From positions 1 through 8,128 of the forward strand of contig JAJDCV010000233.1 of NCBI GenBank assembly GCA_029260675.1: a stretch of 8,128 nucleotides of DNA. Reading direction: 5' to 3'. The stretch's first letter is position 1; each line of letters begins with the position of its first letter. The notes under the pieces are model-generated. The model worked only from the letters and a program-made list of their open reading frames with translations, was not told the DNA's origin and did no database searches. This DNA is from Phycisphaeraceae bacterium (lineage in GTDB: Bacteria; Planctomycetota; Phycisphaerae; Phycisphaerales; Phycisphaeraceae). Of the stretch, positions 5,657 through 8,128 are shown one piece after another. The translations under genes and the position numbers were made by a program.

Positions 5657-6505
5657 ATGAGCAAGACCAAAGATAAAAAGAAGGCCGGGAAGGCCGGGGG
5701 GAAGGCCGGGGGGGCTACCCTCGCGGACAAGGCCGACAAGTACAAGCTGTACCAGAAGTCGGTCCAGGAGCCCGAGCACGAGATGGACTTCTTCGACCAG
5801 GCCTACACCGAGGCGTTTGGCCGAAAGCCCAAGGTGCTGCGCGAAGACTTCTGCGGCACGTTCGCCGTCTGCTGCGAGTGGGTCAAGCAGGCCGGCCGGA
5901 CCGCCTACGGGATCGACCTGGACGACGAGCCCCTGAACTGGGGACGCAAAAACAACCTCGCCAAGCTCAATCCAGAGCAGCAGGAACGGATCACCCTGAT
6001 CAAGGACGACGTCCGCACCAACAGCACGCCCAAGGCCGACATCCTCGCCGCACAGAACTTCTCGTTCTGGTACTTCAAGACACGCGACGAGCTGGTGGAT
6101 TACTTCAAGACCGCCCACGGCAACCTCGCCAAGGACGGCATCATGGTCATGGACATGATGGGTGGCGGCGAGTGCATCACCGACGACCAGAACGACGTCC
6201 GCAAGGTCGGCAACTTCAAGTACATCTGGGAGCAGGCGACTTACGACCCGATCACCCACGACGCCAGCTTCTATATCCACTTCAAGTTCAAGGACGGCAG
6301 CAAGCTTAAGAAAGCGTTCGAGTACCACTGGCGTTTCTGGACCATCCCCGAGGTACGCGAGTTGCTCGAAGAGGCCGGGTTCAGCCAGGTCCATATCTAC
6401 TGGGAAGGCACCGACAAGGACGGTGAGGGCGACGGCGAATGGAGCCGCACCACTAAAACCGGCAGCGAACCCTGCTGGATCGCCTACATCGTGGCGGGGA
6501 AGTGA
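5657..6505 (+). CDS. Class I SAM-dependent methyltransferase, substrate unknown
   Basis: 282 residues, cytoplasmic. After a lysine/glycine-rich N-terminus (residues 2-20) the Rossmann-type methyltransferase fold appears: motif I LREDFCGTFAVCCEWV (61-76), the acidic ribose-binding region GIDLDDE (85-91), KDDVR (116-120), and AAQNFSFWYF (131-140) at motif IV. A mixed C-terminal part follows with HWRFWTIPEVRELLEEAGF (224-242), typical of the last helix and strands of small-molecule methyltransferases. Motif I has phenylalanine where the usual xDxGxGxG pattern ends in glycine. The frame stays open to an ATG at 5591, inside rsmD, but the ATG at 5657 is preferred because a -10-like TATGAT sits six bases before it. 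rsmD diverges 42 bp away and hisS follows after 58 bp on the same strand. I cannot assign a substrate; proximity to rsmD does not prove an RNA target. Confidence 0.88.
   Translation: MSKTKDKKKAGKAGGKAGGATLADKADKYKLYQKSVQEPEHEMDFFDQAYTEAFGRKPKVLREDFCGTFAVCCEWVKQAGRTAYGIDLDDEPLNWGRKNNLAKLNPEQQERITLIKDDVRTNSTPKADILAAQNFSFWYFKTRDELVDYFKTAHGNLAKDGIMVMDMMGGGECITDDQNDVRKVGNFKYIWEQATYDPITHDASFYIHFKFKDGSKLKKAFEYHWRFWTIPEVRELLEEAGFSQVHIYWEGTDKDGEGDGEWSRTTKTGSEPCWIAYIVAGK
5681..5710 (+). repeat. AAGGCCGGG microrepeat in the methyltransferase N-terminus
   Basis: AAGGCCGGG occurs at 5681-5689, 5690-5698 and, after a three-base insertion, 5702-5710. It encodes the KAG-KAGG-KAGG segment. All spacings are multiples of 3, so gain or loss of a copy would change only tail length. 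Confidence 0.6.
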
Positions 6506-6528
6506 AGTAATTAAAGGCAAGGGGCACT

Positions 6529-6563
6529 CCTCAAGCCTCACGCCTCAAACCTCAAGCCTACAT
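6529..6563 (+). repeat. Heptanucleotide tandem repeat abutting the hisS start codon
   Basis: Four 7-bp units run head to tail: CCTCAAG (6529-6535), CCTCACG (6536-6542), CCTCAAA (6543-6549), CCTCAAG (6550-6556). A degenerate fifth unit, CCTACAT (6557-6563), is followed immediately by the hisS ATG. The array fills the place of the ribosome binding site and contains no purine-rich Shine-Dalgarno sequence. The same unit occurs in valS at 866-893. Confidence 0.8.
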
Positions 6564-7841
6564 ATGAAACTTCAAGCCCCCAAAGGCACCCGCGACTTCT
6601 ACCCCGCCGACATGGCCTGGCGCAACCACCTGACCGACGCCTGGCGCCGCGTCTCGATCCGCAACGGCTTCGAGCAGGTGGACGGCCCGATCTACGAATC
6701 CCTTGACCTCTACAAAGCCAAGTCCGGCGAGGGGATCGTCTCGGAGCTGTTCCATTTTCAGGATCGTGGCGACAGGGAGTTGGCGATCCGCCCGGAATTC
6801 ACACCGACGCTCGCGCGGATGGTCGCCGCCAGGGCCAACAGCCTGCCCAAACCGATCAAGTGGTTCTGCACGCCCAACCTCTGCCGGGCCGAACGCCCCC
6901 AGCGCGGCCGGGTCCGCGAGCACTGGCAGTGGAACATCGACATGCTCGGCGTCGAAGACGCCTCCGCTGACGCCGAGGTCATCGCCACCGCGGTTGACTT
7001 CTTCCAGAGCGTGGGGCTGACGCCGACCCAACTGAAGTTCAAGGTCAGCCACCGAGAGGTCGTCAAGCAGGTGCTCAACAAGCTAGGCGTCCCCGACGAC
7101 AAGATGCTCGAAGCGTTCGGCCTGCTGGACCGCCGGGACAAGATCGACCCGCAGGAGTTCGCCAAGGGTGCTGCTGAACTCGGGCTGGACGAACACAAGG
7201 TCGAGCGTTTCGAGCAGATGTGCCGACGCAAGTACCCCGCTGGCGACGTCGATCACCTTGCTCGTTCACTGGGCATGGAGGGCGGGCTCGAAGAACTGCA
7301 CGCCCTGGATACACAGCTCCAAGCCTTCGGCGTCGCCGACTGGTGCGAGTACGACCTGGGGATCGTCCGCGGCCTGGCCTACTACACCGGCACCGTCTTC
7401 GAGGTCCACGAAGTCACCGGCGCCGAGCGCGCCGTCGCGGGTGGTGGCCGGTACGACAAACTCATCGAGCTCTTCGGCGGCCCCCCGACCCCGGCCGTGG
7501 GCTTCGGCATGGGTGACGTCGTCATCTCCCTGGTCATGCAGGACAAGGGCCTGGTCCCCGACAGCGTCGAGGCCATCCCCGACGCCTTCCTCATCGCCGC
7601 AACCGATGACGCAGCTAAACGGGTTCCCGGCCTCGCCTCCACCCTGCGACGCCAAGGCGTCCACACACGATTCAGCTACAAAACCACCCGCAACGTCGGC
7701 AAGCTCCTCAAAGAAGCCGCCACCACCAAAGCCCGCTTCGCCGTGATCGTGGACGACAGCGGCATGCAGCTAAAGAATCTCACCTCGGGCGACCAGTCCC
7801 CGGTCACCGCCGACGACCTGCCCACAAGCCTGGGCGCCTGA
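6564..7841 (+). CDS. hisS: Histidyl-tRNA synthetase
   Basis: Class II synthetase that activates histidine and charges tRNA-His. The product is 425 residues, a normal bacterial length. It begins MKLQAPKGTRDFYP, the family N-terminus, which fixes the start at 6564 although the frame is open far upstream. Visible signatures are RPEFTPTLARMVA (76-88), motif 2 region CRAERPQRGRVREHWQ (107-122), histidine motif HisA VRGLAYYTGTVFE (268-280), HisB AGGGRYDKL (292-300), and motif 3 region AVGFGMGDVVISL (311-323). In motif 3 the usual E-R pair is replaced by D-V, so the ATP-contacting arginine is absent there. I recall the same GFGxGDxV pattern from plant-type and some bacterial HisRS, so this is probably a subtype and not a defect. 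A short C-terminal anticodon-binding domain follows from about residue 340. The methyltransferase gene lies 58 bp upstream, possibly co-transcribed; no Shine-Dalgarno sequence is present. Confidence 0.97.
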   Translation: MKLQAPKGTRDFYPADMAWRNHLTDAWRRVSIRNGFEQVDGPIYESLDLYKAKSGEGIVSELFHFQDRGDRELAIRPEFTPTLARMVAARANSLPKPIKWFCTPNLCRAERPQRGRVREHWQWNIDMLGVEDASADAEVIATAVDFFQSVGLTPTQLKFKVSHREVVKQVLNKLGVPDDKMLEAFGLLDRRDKIDPQEFAKGAAELGLDEHKVERFEQMCRRKYPAGDVDHLARSLGMEGGLEELHALDTQLQAFGVADWCEYDLGIVRGLAYYTGTVFEVHEVTGAERAVAGGGRYDKLIELFGGPPTPAVGFGMGDVVISLVMQDKGLVPDSVEAIPDAFLIAATDDAAKRVPGLASTLRRQGVHTRFSYKTTRNVGKLLKEAATTKARFAVIVDDSGMQLKNLTSGDQSPVTADDLPTSLGA

Positions 7842-7886
7842 CTCACAACTACCCCCAGCACCCGCAATCCCCGCCCCACCAATCAC

Positions 7887-7914
7887 AAACGGCCGCAACC
7901 GGCACCGTTTTTTT
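7887..7914 (+). terminator. Intrinsic terminator after hisS
   Basis: AAACGGCCG (7887-7895), loop CAAC, then CGG (7900-7902), two bulged bases and CCGTTT (7905-7910) form a 9-bp stem, running into seven consecutive T (7908-7914). It lies 45 bp after the hisS stop codon and separates hisS from the secreted-protein gene. Confidence 0.75.
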
Positions 7915-7946
7915 GCCTTTTATTGTTAAATCCACATATGCACTCC

Positions 7947-7974
7947 TTTAACTTTAAATAACAACCGCTATGAT
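7947..7974 (+). promoter_or_regulatory. Possible promoter of the secreted-protein gene
   Basis: TATGAT at 7969-7974 (five of six to TATAAT) lies in an AT-rich patch, with TTTAAC at 7947-7952 as a weak -35 at 16-bp spacing. Transcription from about 7981 would give a leader of roughly 54 bases that includes the ribosome binding site. The element TTTAACTTTAAATA resembles the palindrome at 1381-1401. Confidence 0.35.
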
Positions 7975-8021
7975 TTACCTAGGTGTCACCCGATCTTGAC
8001 GGGGCCGTACAGCACCTTGAT

Positions 8022-8027
8022 AAGGGG
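8022..8027 (+). promoter_or_regulatory. Ribosome binding site of the secreted-protein gene
   Basis: AAGGGG ends seven bases before the ATG at 8035, a normal spacing that supports this start codon. Confidence 0.6.
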
Positions 8028-8034
8028 ATACAAG

Positions 8035-8128
8035 ATGCATCAGACCAAGTTTCTTTTAGGTCTAGCCGTGTTGTTATTTGCCAATAGCCTCTCGCAAGCG
8101 GCCGTATCGGTCACGCCCACCCAGCCGG
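8035..8128 (+). CDS. Secreted or surface protein, N-terminus only (cut by window edge)
   Basis: Only 31 complete codons are present. They form a typical Sec signal peptide: MHQTK, then the hydrophobic core FLLGLAVLLFA (residues 6-16), a polar end NSLSQA with a likely signal peptidase I site after A22 (S-x-A), and a mature start AVSVTPTQP. There is no cysteine lipobox. The product is therefore exported; nothing about its function can be read. In planctomycetes such N-termini often belong to PEP-CTERM-anchored or other envelope proteins, which would need the C-terminus outside the window to confirm. It has its own ribosome binding site and lies behind the hisS terminator, so it is an independent unit. 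Confidence 0.75.
   Translation, partial: MHQTKFLLGLAVLLFANSLSQAAVSVTPTQP

Noticed and set aside
6529..6563. CRISPR array
   Set aside because: The units are seven bases, contiguous and degenerate, with no spacers and no cas genes nearby.
7901..7916. Sigma-54 promoter (GG...GC) ahead of the secreted-protein gene
   Set aside because: The GG and GC doublets are 12 bases apart rather than the required 10, and they lie within the hisS terminator stem and T-tract.
7996..8024. TTGACG-N17-GATAAG as promoter of the secreted-protein gene
   Set aside because: The -35 match is good, but transcription would begin near 8031, after the ribosome binding site at 8022-8027, leaving that site out of the mRNA. 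TATGAT at 7969 fits better.

Overview
The window reads as ordinary chromosomal DNA of a GC-rich bacterium, most likely a planctomycete of the Phycisphaerae type. That assignment is an inference. It rests on the housekeeping protein sequences (ValRS, Ffh, RsmD, and a HisRS of the subtype lacking the motif 3 arginine), on several starts without a Shine-Dalgarno sequence, on proline/alanine- and lysine/glycine-rich insertions in core enzymes, and on a secreted-protein gene at the right edge with an isolated AT-rich promoter region. No phage, transposon, CRISPR, defence or toxin-antitoxin genes are visible.

Layout, left to right. Positions 1-1028 (minus) hold the N-terminal 342 codons of valyl-tRNA synthetase (valS), cut by the window edge. 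A 467-bp gap (1029-1495) follows. It has no credible gene but contains a 19-bp tandem repeat, a strong hairpin and a near-perfect AT-rich palindrome. Positions 1496-3007 (minus) encode the signal recognition particle GTPase Ffh, whose mRNA leader carries a 9-bp hairpin just upstream of its ribosome binding site. A 305-bp divergent intergenic region separates ffh from two co-directional genes on the plus strand (3313-4131 and 4270-4938). These encode paralogous five-helix membrane proteins of unknown function. The second converges with and overlaps by 23 bp the minus-strand gene rsmD (4916-5614, 16S rRNA m2G966 methyltransferase). Only 42 bp separate rsmD from a divergent SAM-dependent methyltransferase gene (5657-6505), and this gap appears to hold back-to-back promoters suited to leaderless transcripts. 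hisS (6564-7841, histidyl-tRNA synthetase) follows 58 bp downstream and ends at an intrinsic terminator near 7887-7914. The window closes with the first 31 codons of a secreted protein (from 8035).

Functionally this is a translation and protein-targeting neighbourhood: two aminoacyl-tRNA synthetases, an rRNA methyltransferase and the SRP GTPase, next to integral membrane proteins that could be SRP clients like any other. Nothing ties these genes into a new pathway.

The most interesting signal is not a gene. A degenerate 7-bp tandem repeat (CCTCAAG/CCTCAGG type) occurs twice: once directly against the hisS start codon and once inside the valS reading frame, where it encodes a non-conserved linker. 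This looks like a family of heptanucleotide tandem repeats scattered through the genome.
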